64,000 nucleotides of DNA from Ctenosaura bakeri (GCA_948474755.1 CAOLHI010002153.1:558001-622000), one strand, 5' to 3'. Numbered from the stretch's first letter, positions 49,078-59,271 are shown. The notes: generated by a model not told the origin, from the sequence alone. Numbers and translations: made by a program.

Positions 49078-49679
49078 AGGTTCACCTTAGGCTAATCATA
49101 AGCCAGAGGAGTTTATCAAATAAGCCTACTGTTTCGCTCATGTAGTGATTTTTATGTAAGTTGGAACATATTGTTATGAAATGATACCCTTTGCACCTTC
49201 ATGCAAAGGCATTTCACTTCTGCTTCTTTCCACAATTGCACTTGTCCACTGTGACATGAAATTGAGTTTTTGCCCTGTTTTCGCATCTGTGATTGAAGGT
49301 TCCCACTGTTTGTAGTGCATGCATGCTTGGCTGATTGTTTTTTAATGGAATGTCATAATTGTGTAGATGATTTGAAGAAATACAACAAGGAATTCGGAGG
49401 GTGCTTTCACAGGTAGCTTTTGTTGTGCAGTCATCCTACTTTATTGACGGCATTGCCTTCCATTTCGAGTCCTCTCAATGGTCAGTTCTAACCCAAATCC
49501 AACTTAAAATTATATATGTGAAAATATCTTCTAGAAGAGCTGCATTGGGGATTCCATCAGTAACTCCAGATCAAGAGGCCAAAGAGAGGCACCTCTCTCA
49601 CTCGTCCTGGGAGTGCTACATTTCCACCATACTCTCTCGGACACAGGAGAGGCCTTTTCCATCAAAAAAGTGGATGGAT

Positions 49680-49860
49680 CTAAATGACAGGAAACAGATT
49701 CTATCTAAATTGCAAGAGTTGCTTGACAGTAGAATATTTAACCTGAGTGGTGGTGAAATCTTCATCTTTGGAGATCTGTAAACTGAGGTTGGATGGGCTT
49801 CTTGCTTGGAAGGGGGTTGGACTAGATGACCCTAGAGGCCCTTTCCAACTCTTAAGACCA
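49680..49860 (+). mobile_element. CR1 LINE 3' fragment
   Basis: Plus-strand CR1 3' end with GGGGGTTGGACTAGATGACC and CTTTCCAACTCTTA. Confidence 0.85.
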
Positions 49861-49920
49861 CACCATACCTCAATAGCTGTTGTTCCATTTCAATCCCAGC
49901 ATTGCCACTTCTGTGACTGT

Positions 49921-50039
49921 GGCCATTTCCTCACTACACTCTCAGTGTAGTGGCCCCTCCCGAAACTGCAAACCCGAGGATTCCATCGGATGTTGAAAGT
50001 GGAATAATAGCGCTATAAGAGTATAATGCAGAAATGGCC
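49921..50039. mobile_element. Palindromic MITE copy 9, one arm mostly deleted
   Basis: Bounded by TGT on both sides (49918-49920, 50040-50042). The right arm is complete, but most of the left arm beyond its first 25 bp is missing. Confidence 0.92.
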
Positions 50040-50230
50040 TGTATCAGGTTATGAATGCTCTCTACCGCACCCTTTTGACTTAAGCGGATGAATAGTGTTA
50101 ACGCCACCAGTTTCCACCACATTACAGCATCATTGGCGAGTCCTTTTCCTTGCCTTTTCTCTGCTCTGCAGCTCTCAGGTTTTTGTTTTTTTGTAAACTG
50201 TACAAGCACACCAACATTGTACGTAACTAC

Positions 50231-50337
50231 GACCATTTCTGTATGAGCCGGCCCTTCCCGAAACTGCAAACCCCAGGATTCCATAGGATGTTGCAAGTGG
50301 AATAATAGCGCTATAACTGTCTCGTGTGGAAATGGCT
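50231..50337. mobile_element. Palindromic MITE copy 10, one arm mostly deleted
   Basis: The left terminus GACCATTTCTG is followed almost at once by the central GGCCCTTCCCG and then a complete right arm. It has TTGCAAG like copy 8. Confidence 0.9.
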
Positions 50338-50348
50338 TTTCTCACTCT

Positions 50349-50550
50349 GGCCATTTCTGCACTACACTGTTATAGTGTTATTATTGTACTTTCAACCTCC
50401 TGTGGAATTCTGGGATTTGTAGTTTAATGAAACCAAAGAGCTCTCTGACTGAGGATTCTAAATGCCTCTCCCTAAATGGCAAAGTCCAGGATTCCATAGG
50501 ATGCTGAAAGTGGAATAATAGCACTATAACAGTCTAGTACAGAAATGGCC
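50349..50550. mobile_element. Palindromic MITE copy 11, long form
   Basis: A 202-bp copy with the centre CCAAAGAGCTCTCTGACTG, the reverse complement of the centre in copy 4. Its outer arms match the family in full. It lies only 12 bp after copy 10. Confidence 0.92.
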
Positions 50551-51892
50551 CTGGAGAACCAAAGGTTCAGAATCAGAGCTGTAGTGAATATCAAGAGAAA
50601 TGATAAAGAAAAAGGAAAAAGGCAGACCTATAATTAATGGCTGCAGGTATATCTAGCAATTGCTCCACTGCTACTTGTATAATAACTGTTTTCTTGAAGT
50701 GTGATCAGTGGATGTAGCGTTTCTATGGGAAGTGGCTGCACAGAGTTATAATCTGCTCACCTTCCTCTGGGAATGCAGCAGCTGCAGCCAACCTTTCTGT
50801 CCTGTCCCTCCTGTTGGAACAGTATACCAGTGTAACCTTGTTGATGGCAGTGGTGGCAGAAGGCCAAAGGCCATGAAGGAGGTGAGGTGTGGGATAAAAA
50901 GGGCTCCTTGAAGGGGGAAGATTTTTGTCTGCTCTCCCTTGCTACCACTGCGTGACCCTAGAAAAAGTACTGCCACTAGTCTGGTGCCCCAATGTGATTC
51001 CAAGCTTTGTCTGCTGTTTCAAGATAGATATCTTGACTACTTAACATGCTTTATTATTCAATAAAGAAGATTCCACATTTTGTTGTGTTGTTGCTGTTGC
51101 TGTTAAGTTCAGCTTAAAATTCAGCTTATACTTGGTCTTTGACTATATTAAACATCTCAGCCTTCTGAAGCTTTGGGAAGTTGTTAATTTATCCCTAATT
51201 TGATGCGGGTTCTGCTCTTTTATCAGTTCTTCTTGCGTACGGAGGTGTGCTTGGGACTGCTTAGCTGCTTGGAAAGCAAGCTGAGAGGGGTAAAAAGGCA
51301 CCCCTCAGCTGTCTGAGAGACTTTGCAATCAGTGGTTGGTTGGTCCCAAGTGAGTCTCTGCAAATCCTTCATGCTTCCTACAGTATAGCACATGGGTTCT
51401 GCTTTTCAACCGTTTCCATTTTCTGGCAGTGCTCTGGTCCCTAACCTGTCAGATAAGTGGGGGAAACTTGTAGTTACATGACAAATGCAGGGCTAGTTTT
51501 GCTTGCATGTTTGTTAAAAGTTTGTTTTTATTTTACTGTAATGCTAGGTAAATGTTTGTGTGATGCATATAAAGAAAGATAAAACTGTTAAGTGACAGGT
51601 TTTTTTCCCCTTCTGTAGATCTTTAGGGCTATAATTCCCATTATCTCTAACAATTGGTCATGGTTACAGAGGATGGGAGTAGTCCAGAGGGCACCAGGTT
51701 GGAGAAACCAGGACAGATTACTCTCCCTGCCACAGTGGTAGGCAGCAGATCCTGTCATTTCCAACCAACATGAGAAACAATTAAGGATGACTGGAGTTAT
51801 AGCCTATAACATGTCTAATAGATAAACTTCAAGATGCCTGAACTCAAAGTTTTTGCCTATCTTTCCCTTTTGTCTTCACTGACAGGCAGTGG

Positions 51893-52769
51893 TGTTACCC
51901 CACTGGCATACCCTATCCTGGGGACTATAAATTTGATACCAGATATACCTGCCATGCCAGAGAGGTTGCCCAAGTGGGTACATTGGCTCAGAGGTCAAAC
52001 AACCAAAACTAGGTCAGGCCAGGAAAATTCCCAGTCACGTAGCCCAAGGAGACCTCAGGCTAAACACATTTGCACAGACAAAAGGTTGCCAGCCAACCTG
52101 AGTGGATTATCGGGTTTTCCCCAGGTTGAGCCACTCAGACTTTGCAAAATCCTACAAGGCAAGGTACTTTTACACAATCCAATCATGCAAACTATCAAAC
52201 TGCTATTGTGCGACATTTTTCCTTTATTTTGGCCATTGTTCTTCCTGGGAAAGGGCCTGCCCTCGAGGTATGTTCTGCCCTATAGTAGTTCCCAGTTTCT
52301 GAGGGTCTCTTCAGAGAACTCCCCGCCATGCTAGCAAACCAGCACTCTGTTAGTTGAGTGATCCCCTCAGCCGTCTCTTCGCTGAGCTCCGCTCTTCTCA
52401 CCACTTCCCGGACCAAAGACTTCAGGATAGGTGCAGTATCCCCGCACCTATCTACATTCCCTTTGCTATATCCCCTATCCATTCCCCTATCCCTTATCCA
52501 TTTTTCAGCTCTTTTCCTTCTCAATAGGCCTCATGTGCGTGAGTGAGTGCGTTGGTGTGTGATACTATATCCATTTAATAAAATCCATTTATTTGGTACA
52601 TTTGTCTGGCTTTTTGCTTGGCCTGACCCCATAAAGTTGGGTAAAAGATCCTGCTGGGTTACCCTGCCCCTCGTTTTGCTAATGCCAATGCTCTACTAAT
52701 TTCCCCAACCTTTATAACTTGGAACAAATCAAGGTGTTCCCCATGGGACCCCCAGAAGTCAGGGTAACG
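51893..52769 (+). mobile_element. Solo LTR E with CG terminus
   Basis: 877 bp, TGTTACCC to GGTAACG, flanked by GTGG (51889-51892 and 52770-52773). AATAAA at 52577-52582 is followed by the GCCTGACCCCATAAAG segment shared by the family. The 3' end is CG in place of the usual CA; the duplication fixes this end point. Confidence 0.88.
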
Positions 52770-53178
52770 GTGGCTCTCTAGGAATTTAAATGGGACTTGC
52801 CACCTGGTCACACCTGGAATTGAGCCTGCAAAGCTTCTGCTCTTACCACTGAGCCAGTAAGAAAATACCTTCCTTGAGGGTCCATAACAACTATTCACTT
52901 AATATTTCCCATATCTGACAAAATGACCTCTGTATAGTGCTGGCCCTACCATTAGGCAGGCTGAAGCATCTGCCTGAGGTTGTAGACGCGGGAGGGCACC
53001 AAGCAGTATTCAGATACAGAGGAGAGGGAGGGAGTTGTGTGTGTTATGCAGATTGTGCTGTACCATCTATGCTTGGCTGCTCTCCCACTTCCAGAACTGA
53101 AATAAAATTCAACTGCTCTTTCATTCAGCCTCTGTATATAGAATGAATGAGTAGGGAGACCACTAGCCCTTTGACTAA

Positions 53179-53326
53179 GGCCATTTCCGCACTAGAGTGT
53201 TATAGTGCTATTATTCTACTTTCAACATCCTATGGAATCCTGCGGTTTGCAATCACAAACCCCAGGATTCCATAGGATGTTTAAAGTAGAATAATAACAC
53301 TATAACACTCTAGTGCAGAAATGGCC
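53179..53326. mobile_element. Palindromic MITE copy 12 with TAA duplication
   Basis: Flanked by TAA (53176-53178 and 53327-53329). Both arms share private changes: GAGTGTTAT with ATAACACTC, and ATTCTACTTT with AAAGTAGAAT. Confidence 0.94.
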
Positions 53327-53583
53327 TAACTCAGCAAAATGTCTGAGGCTGCCCTTGATCTCAGTTAAAGGGATGGGGGCAAGGACGGTGGGTGTAGTCT
53401 GTAGCTTCCCCACAAAAGGGTGCTCTTGTCATCATTGAAGTGTTTCCCAGACGTGTGAAATTGTGACCCTCTTGATGTTGTTTGAATGCACCTTCTGTCA
53501 TCCCTCACTATTGCTTCAGCCAGCTAGGGCTGATGGGAGTTGCCATCCTGGAGACCCACACCTGGTTTATCACTATCAGGTAG

Positions 53584-54451
53584 TGTTACCATGGTTATGA
53601 CATGTCTGGTGAGAGCACTAGATATCTCTTGATATCAAATAATTTGGCCTTTGCTTGACCTTTCTCTGCCACCCTACTCCACGTGTTTGCAAGGGCCACC
53701 GGACAAGCACGTAATAGGCGCAACCGTTAATGGTTGTACATTTCAAACCTCATTCAAGCAGGCAACTTAAGCCTCTCTGATGCTTTAGGGACCACTCCTT
53801 CTTGCAAACTGCCTTGCTCAGCGCGACTTTACACAAAGACTCATGGCTGAGTGCTGAGCCATTCCTTTATGTTGGGCCATTTGCATACTGGCCATACTAT
53901 TGTCATCCAGCGCTAAGCTCATCATGTAAAACCTGACCTTTTCCAGCGCCTTTGTCCCGCTCTAAATTCCCTTTGTTCTCACCGAGCATGGCATGGCCTG
54001 TAGGTAAAATCCACCCTATAAAAATCTCCCAGTTCCAAGCCTTCCTCAGACTACTTTGGACTTCCATCCCACCTTGCTGTCGGTTTGTCCAGTGAGCTCC
54101 CCTCAGCGAGCCACGGTGAGTTTCTTCCCCTGCAACCTCCATTTCTCTCCAGGACTACGAGACCAGGTGTCATATTACCCATTTCCCCAAAATTCTCCAT
54201 TTCTATTTCTCAGTTAGTTAGTGTATGTCACGTCTTTCGTGTTGTTTGTTCTCAATAAAATATTATTTGTTGCTTTAAACTGTCTAATAGCTCTCTGACC
54301 TGATGCTGTAGACATAGGGTAAAAGATCCCAGGTAAAGTTTCCCTGCCTCTCGTTAGCTTGAGAGGGTGCTCAATTCTCATTTCCCCCATCTTGTGTTTT
54401 TATGTGGTAATTTGGGCGCCCCTCCCGGGACCCCCAACATACAGGGTAACG
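53584..54451 (+). mobile_element. Solo LTR F with CG terminus
   Basis: 868 bp, TGTTACC to GGTAACG, flanked by GTAG (53580-53583 and 54452-54455). AATAAA at 54254-54259. It shares the CCACGTGTTTGC...GACAAGCACG stretch with LTR C. Same CG terminus as LTR E. Confidence 0.9.
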
Positions 54452-54506
54452 GTAGCACAACCTTCATTCCAGTTTGCACTGGTGATTATAGGGAGCAACA
54501 AGATAG

Positions 54507-54703
54507 AGCCAGCATGATTCAGTGGTTTGAGTGTTGAACTAAGACCCTGGAGACGAGGGGGTTCAATTCCCCATTTGGTTGTGGAAACCCACTGGGTGAT
54601 CTTGGGCACATCACACACCCTCAGCCCCAGAAAATCATGTGATAGGCTCACCTTAAGGTCACCATGAGTCAGAAACAACTGGAAGGCATGCAGCAACAAA
54701 AAA
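54507..54703 (+). mobile_element. tRNA-derived SINE, full length
   Basis: GCCAGCATGATTCAGTGGTT head, GGTTCAATTCC B-box, tail AACTGGAAGGCATGCAGCAA. Plus strand. Confidence 0.88.
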
Positions 54704-54901
54704 TACAAGAAAAAAGAAGTGAGAGTCAGCAGTGTAGTGGTTTGAGCTTTGGTCTAGGATAGTGGTTCTTAACCTTTTCTTTACCAGGGACCCCTATAAA
54801 TATAATTTGTTGCCAGGAACCCCCAACACTTTAAGGTTTAAATATTTAAAATCAGATTTATTTATTTGTTTATTTATTTATTTAAGGCTTCTGGAGACTA
54901 G

Positions 54902-55082
54902 AGCCATTTCCACACTATACTGTTATAGCGCTATTATTCCACTTTCAACATCCTATGGAATCTTGGGGTTTGCAGTTTAGGGAGGGGGCCAGCTGGCCCC
55001 TCCCAAAACTGCAAACCGCAAGATTCCATTGGATGTTGAAAGTGGAATAATAGTGCTATAACAGTATAGTGCGGAAATGGCC
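54902..55082. mobile_element. Palindromic MITE copy 13 with TAG duplication
   Basis: A 181-bp near-perfect palindrome flanked by TAG (54899-54901 and 55083-55085). It lies inside the hAT-like block at 54761-55881. Confidence 0.93.
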
Positions 55083-55085
55083 TAG

Positions 55086-55256
55086 GATTCAAATCTCCAC
55101 TCAGACACTGGGTGACTTTGGGCAAGTCACACTCACTCAGCCTCAGAGGAAGGCAAAGGCAACCCCCCTCTGAACAAATCTCACCAAAAAACCCCTATGA
55201 TAAGATCACGTGAGGGTTGCCATAAGTCAAAAGTGACTCGAAGGCACACCCCAACA
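55086..55256 (+). mobile_element. tRNA-derived SINE, headless, inside the hAT-like block
   Basis: GATTCAAATCTCCACTCAGA through GGGCAAGTCACACTCACTC to AAGTGACTCGAAGGCACACC. Starts directly at the end of MITE copy 13. Confidence 0.8.
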
Positions 55257-55319
55257 AAGTGCTGCTGATGGGAGAGGTTCTTTCTAGCCATCACATCTCT
55301 CTTCTTTGAAAACTGACCT

Positions 55320-55630
55320 ATTGCAGCCCTAAGGCGAACTTATCATGAGAGTTTTCTTGGTAAGATTTGTTGCCTTTGCCTTCCGCTGAGGCTGAGAGAA
55401 TGTGATTTCCCTGAGGTCACCCAGTGGGCTTCTATGTCCAAGTGGGGATTCAAACTCTGGTCTCCAGAGACATAGGACATTTCCACACTGGACTGTTATA
55501 GCAGTTTCAGCTGGCCCCTCCCGAAACTGCAAACCCCAGGATTCCATAGGATGTTGCAAGTGGAATAATAATGCTATAACAGTCCAGTGTCGAATGGGTC
55601 ATAGTTTGAGCCTGCCACTGTGACCCTTTC
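55320..55630 (-). mobile_element. tRNA-derived SINE split by MITE copy 14
   Basis: CCTAAGGCGAACTTATCATG to CTCTGGTCTCCAGAGAC on the minus strand, then the MITE, then GTTTGAGCC. The head after the MITE is poorly preserved. Confidence 0.7.
55475..55600. mobile_element. Palindromic MITE copy 14, one arm mostly deleted, ATA duplication
   Basis: Flanked by ATA (55472-55474 and 55601-55603). Most of the left arm is missing; the join runs from TTATAGCAG into the central CCCCTCCCG. It interrupts a minus-strand SINE. Confidence 0.92.
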
Positions 55631-56219
55631 CTCAGGGACGTAGCAGCAAGGGTGTGGACGCAGAGGAACAAAGAAGCAGTCACGTGCATGTGCCCAAACT
55701 ATTCCCTTGTTTGCAAAGAAGCAGTTTTAGCCCTTGCACACATAAACACAGATGCCCACCCCTGCTGCTGCATCCCTGTTGCCGCCACTGCTGTTGCTGT
55801 CCAGCAGCGGGGCTTTGCAGATCCCCTGGGAAGGCTCCGTGGACCCCCAGGGGCCCTTGGACCCCCAGTGAAGAACCACTGGACTAGGGCTCTGGAGAAC
55901 AGGAGTTCGAATCCCCACCATGGAAACCCACTGGGTGACACGCTCTCTCAACCTCAGAGGAAGGCAAGGGCAAACTCCCTCTGAACAAATTCTGCCCAGA
56001 ACCCCTCCTGATGGGGGTCGCTATAAGTGGGAAAGGCCTTGAAGGCACACAACAAGAAAAACCAGGGAGGGAATGCTGTTGTTGCGCTGGTGGTTAATTT
56101 GTTCCCTGAGGCTATTCCTCGGGAGTAAGCCAAGAACCCCCCCACCTCCATCTGTTGGGGTGCTATAGGTGGCGGGGGGAGAGAAGGAGGTTTTTGGGGG
56201 GCTCTGTGATGCGCGTTTC

Positions 56220-56690
56220 TGTATCTTTAAGGAGGAGGGGGAGGAAGGGGAGATAGGAAAGTGAGGCGGGTCCCCCTCCTCCTCCCCCCAGCCAACCCCG
56301 CCCCCGGTTTTGGCTTTGAATGTATTTCATCCCATTGTGTGAGCCGCCAGGGCTGACCCGGAGGAGCGGCGCGATCCTGGTGTTCCAGGGTGGAAGAGAA
56401 AAGAAAGGGGTTGCGTCCCATAGAAAGGCAGGCTCGCGGGGCTGTTTGCGAAGACCGCGGACCCGGACAGGAGTCCCCAACTTGCAAAAAAGGGAGAGAC
56501 AAGGTGCAACTTTGGGGAGAGGGAAGGGGATGGTTTAGGGGGTTGAGGCTGGTGGGGTGGGGGGAGCGGGGATCCCACCGCGGTTGGGTGGCTCTTTGGT
56601 CATGGTATTTGTGGGTGGGTGGGATTTGGGGGGTTGCCAAGGCGATTCAGTGCTCACAGATGAGGAGGGGAACACATCTGCCTTTAGAGG
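56220..56690 (+). promoter_or_regulatory. GC-rich island, candidate promoter and 5'UTR exon of the LRR gene
   Basis: A GC-rich stretch with CG dinucleotides (around 56290-56470) and G-rich runs lies 3 kb upstream of the LRR coding exon, in the same orientation as expected for a first noncoding exon. A possible donor is the AG|GTGCAA near 56500. Open frames here are mutually contradictory in several phases, as expected for GC-rich noncoding DNA. The link to the LRR gene is inference from position. Confidence 0.5.
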
Positions 56691-56817
56691 GGCTTGCGCC
56701 TTTCCCACTGACTCCTTTTCCCAGCCTGATTTTGACGAGTGGGTGCTGTTTCTATCTTCTTTTTCACTGATGTGTTTCAAATTTTTTATTGTATGTCTCT
56801 CAAGTATAATTTAGTTA

Positions 56818-56954
56818 GACCATTTCTGCACTGGACTGTTATACAGCTATTATTCCACTTTCAACATCCGATGGAATCCTGGGGTAACCCCAGATTTCCA
56901 TCAGATGTTGAAAGTGGAATAATAGCCGTGTAACAGTCCAGTGTGGAAATGGCC
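56818..56954. mobile_element. Palindromic MITE copy 15 with TTA duplication
   Basis: Flanked by TTA (56815-56817 and 56955-56957). The arms share an unusual TTATACAGC and GCCGTGTAA pairing where the family has TTATAGCGC. It lies just downstream of the 56.2-56.7 kb GC-rich island. Confidence 0.93.
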
Positions 56955-57978
56955 TTAGTTACCCTTCAGGGAATCTGTACTGAAAATGTAGATTATCACT
57001 CTGCCATTCTCCCGAGATTGGGACCCAAGGTGGCTCACTGCCTATTAAAATGTAATCAGTGTAATTAGGACGATATACTGTAATGTAATAAAGAAATGGA
57101 CTGGTGGGTGGGGATGGACGGTGGATGAGAAGTGAACTGGAATGTACATCCCTGAGCAGAATGAGGTGGTGAAATGGAGTAGGATGATACCATTCAAATA
57201 AGCAAAATATCTAGCAGTAAAGTAAAAACAGTTTTTGTTTTCCTTAACCAAAATTACGGTACAGTAGGGAGAAAGATTTGAACCCAGCCTACTCCCTCTT
57301 GTGCTGGCTTTCTACTTGCAGGGAGTATTGCTAACTATAGACTGAAGTGGTGCATGCCATTATACCACCTCAGAATTGAATCACTTTCCCCCCATCCCAT
57401 TTGGTAGCATGTAATATAAGCCAGATGTTGGTTATCAAAGGGGAAGAGGCTTTCTGATGGAAAGAAGGGTGGGGGTATAGAAAAAGGGATGGTCACAAAA
57501 GTTTGGAATCCATGAGTGCTAAGGGGATCCTTGGTTTCTTAGCCTGGGGGCTTGTTCCCTGGAAATTGTTTAATACAGATTAGCCGGCTCTTCTTTGAGC
57601 AGCCTGTCCTCTTGACAGTGGGCGATTGTTGCTGAGAGATCAAAAGGATAATTTTACTTCCTTGACCTGCAGGGCATGCATCTGGATGGCACAAGAGTCT
57701 TGGGTCAATGGCTACAGCAGGAAAGAGGCAGGGCTGGGGTGCAGAAAGCCTCTGGCTCCTCTTCCCATTCTGCTATACTCTCAGCAGGTGGGCTGAGGAA
57801 AGGGCCCAGGAGGAAACTGCCAGCCTTGTGAAAGGCTGAACTATTCAGTTCCTTCACTTTGGCCCTCCTTTCTTTTACCTGGTGCCTTCCTATGGTGTTG
57901 GACTCTAACTGTGACCAGGGATGATAGGATCCATATTCCAATAGGTTGAGAGGGTGCCTGTTGGAGACGACTGACTTA

Positions 57979-58092
57979 GGACATTTCCGCACTAGCCCCT
58001 CAAAGGCCCCTCCCTAAATGGCCAACTCCAGGATTCCATAGGATGTTGAAAGTGGAATAATAGCACTATAACAGGCCAGTGTGGAAATGGCC
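57979..58092. mobile_element. Palindromic MITE copy 16, one arm mostly deleted, TTA duplication
   Basis: Flanked by TTA (57976-57978 and 58093-58095). After GGACATTTCCGCACTAG it passes directly to the centre (CCCCTCAAAGGCCCCTCCC) and a full right arm. Confidence 0.92.
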
Positions 58093-58179
58093 TTAGCCCA
58101 GCACAGTCTGCTCCGGCTAGTACCAGATCTCTCTTGGGTCTCTAGCAGAACAAATTTTTCTTCCTTGCCTGTGTCTGTT

Positions 58180-58440
58180 GGTGGTCGTGTGTGCATTCAA
58201 GTCATTTCTGACTTATGGGCCATTTCCACACAAGACTGTTATAGTGCTATGATTCCACTTTCAACTTCCAATGGAATCCTGGGGTTTGCAGTTTAGGGAG
58301 GGGCCTCAAAGGCTGCCATCTGTCCTCAAAGGTCCCTCCCTAAACTGCAAGCCCCAGGATTCCATCGGATGTCGAAAGTGGAATCATAACACTATAACAA
58401 TCTTGTGAGGAAATGGCCATGGTGACCTCAAGACAAACCT
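58180..58440 (-). mobile_element. tRNA-derived SINE tail split by MITE copy 17
   Basis: GTCGTGTGTGCATTCAAGTC...GACTTATG, then the MITE, then ATGGTGACCTCAAGACAAAC. The rest of this SINE continues as a decayed copy. Confidence 0.85.
58218..58418. mobile_element. Palindromic MITE copy 17, inserted in a SINE with ATG duplication
   Basis: Flanked by ATG (58215-58217 and 58419-58421). The surrounding SINE reads GACTTATG before and ATGGTGACC after, while other SINE copies here read GACTTATGGTGACC. The element, with one ATG, is thus an addition to a known empty site. Confidence 0.95.
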
Positions 58441-58625
58441 ACGAGTCCAGTAGTTGCTTGAGCATTGGACTTCACCCTGAAGACCAGGGTTCGATTCCCT
58501 GCTTGGCCATGGAAACCCACTGATTAACCATGGGAGCATCACACACTCTTGACCCCAGAAAACTTTGTGAGAGGTTTGCCTTGGGGTTGCCATAAGTTGG
58601 AAACAACTTGAAGACACACGACAAC
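58441..58625 (+). mobile_element. tRNA-derived SINE
   Basis: AGTTGCTTGAGCATTGGACT, GGGTTCGATTCCCTGCTTGG (B-box) and tail AACTTGAAGACACACGACAA. Plus strand. Confidence 0.85.
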
Positions 58626-58635
58626 AACAAAATAA

Positions 58636-58832
58636 TAACAAGGCGAACCTATCACAGGTTTTTCTTGGCAAGATTTGTTCAGAGGGGGTTTGCTTTGACC
58701 TTCCTCTGAGGCTGATAGAGTGTGACTTGCCCAAGACCACGCAGGGGGGTTCAATGACCAAACGGGGATTTGAACCCTGGTCTCAATGGTAGTAGCCCAA
58801 AGCTCAAATCAGTACACCGTGCTGGCTCTCAG
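58636..58832 (-). mobile_element. tRNA-derived SINE
   Basis: AACAAGGCGAACCTATCACA, GGCTGATAGAGTGTGACTTG, then AAATCAGTACACCGTGCTGG. Minus strand, back to back with the preceding copy. Confidence 0.85.
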
Positions 58833-59145
58833 CCTTGCCTGTTACTTCAGTCCTTCACCTGGCGATACTGGGGACTGGACCTAAGTTCTTTGGCATGCAA
58901 AGCACAGGTTCCTTCCATCACAATCTGAGTTCAGTTTCTGTAGAGATGGAGCATTTGAGCTCCATGGGGAGCGGGAGGTGTAATTTGTATGTTAAGTAGT
59001 AACAGTAACACATGCTAATGATTATAAATATACTGCTAGAATTGGTAGAGTTTCCATGTGTATGTGTGTGTGGAGGAGACATAGCTCACCTTAATGAAAT
59101 GTTTGCATTTCCTCTCTCTCCCAAGAGCTCAAGATGACATACTTA

Positions 59146-59271
59146 GGCCATTTCTGCACTAGGCTGTTAGAGTGCTATGATTCCACTTTCAACATCCTAT
59201 GGAATCCTGGGGTTTCATAGGATGTTGAAAGTAGAATCATAGCACTCTAACAGCCTAGTGCGGATATGGCC
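59146..59271. mobile_element. Palindromic MITE copy 18
   Basis: A 126-bp copy lacking the inner GTTTGCAG segment. Both arms share TTAGAGTGCTATGATTCC or its complement, distinct from the usual TTATAGCGCTATTATTCC. It lies about 400 bp upstream of the LRR exon. Confidence 0.92.

Larger units (their letters stand above)
54761..55881. mobile_element. hAT-like nonautonomous element carrying other repeats
   Basis: Ends TAGTGGTTCTTAACC and GAAGAACCACTG match the CAGTGGTTCTTAACC termini typical of hAT elements, and the next 8 bp on each side (GTCTAGGA and GACTAGGG) agree at six positions, as expected for an old 8-bp target duplication. It splits a plus-strand SINE (54725-54760 and 55882-56065). Inside it are two palindromic MITEs and two SINE pieces. 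No transposase frame. Confidence 0.75.
54725..56065 (+). mobile_element. tRNA-derived SINE split by the hAT-like element
   Basis: Head 54725-54760 (AGTGTAGTGGTTTGAGC) and body 55882-56065 (GGAGTTCGAATCCCCACC to AAGGCACACAACAAG). The hAT-like block lies between. Confidence 0.8.

Noticed and set aside
49401..49781. A 126-codon frame
   Set aside because: Its second part is CR1 sequence in a noncoding frame and the first part matches no family I know.
34663..54451. An endogenous retrovirus with internal genes
   Set aside because: Each LTR has its own target duplication and no gag, pol or env frame lies between them, so they are separate solo LTRs.
56227..56770. Several overlapping frames up to 137 codons
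   Set aside because: GC- and G-rich promoter-like DNA gives stop-poor frames in several phases; the products are low complexity.
46994..59271. CRISPR-like array of spaced repeats
   Set aside because: The repeats are long palindromes at irregular spacing with target duplications, in vertebrate DNA.
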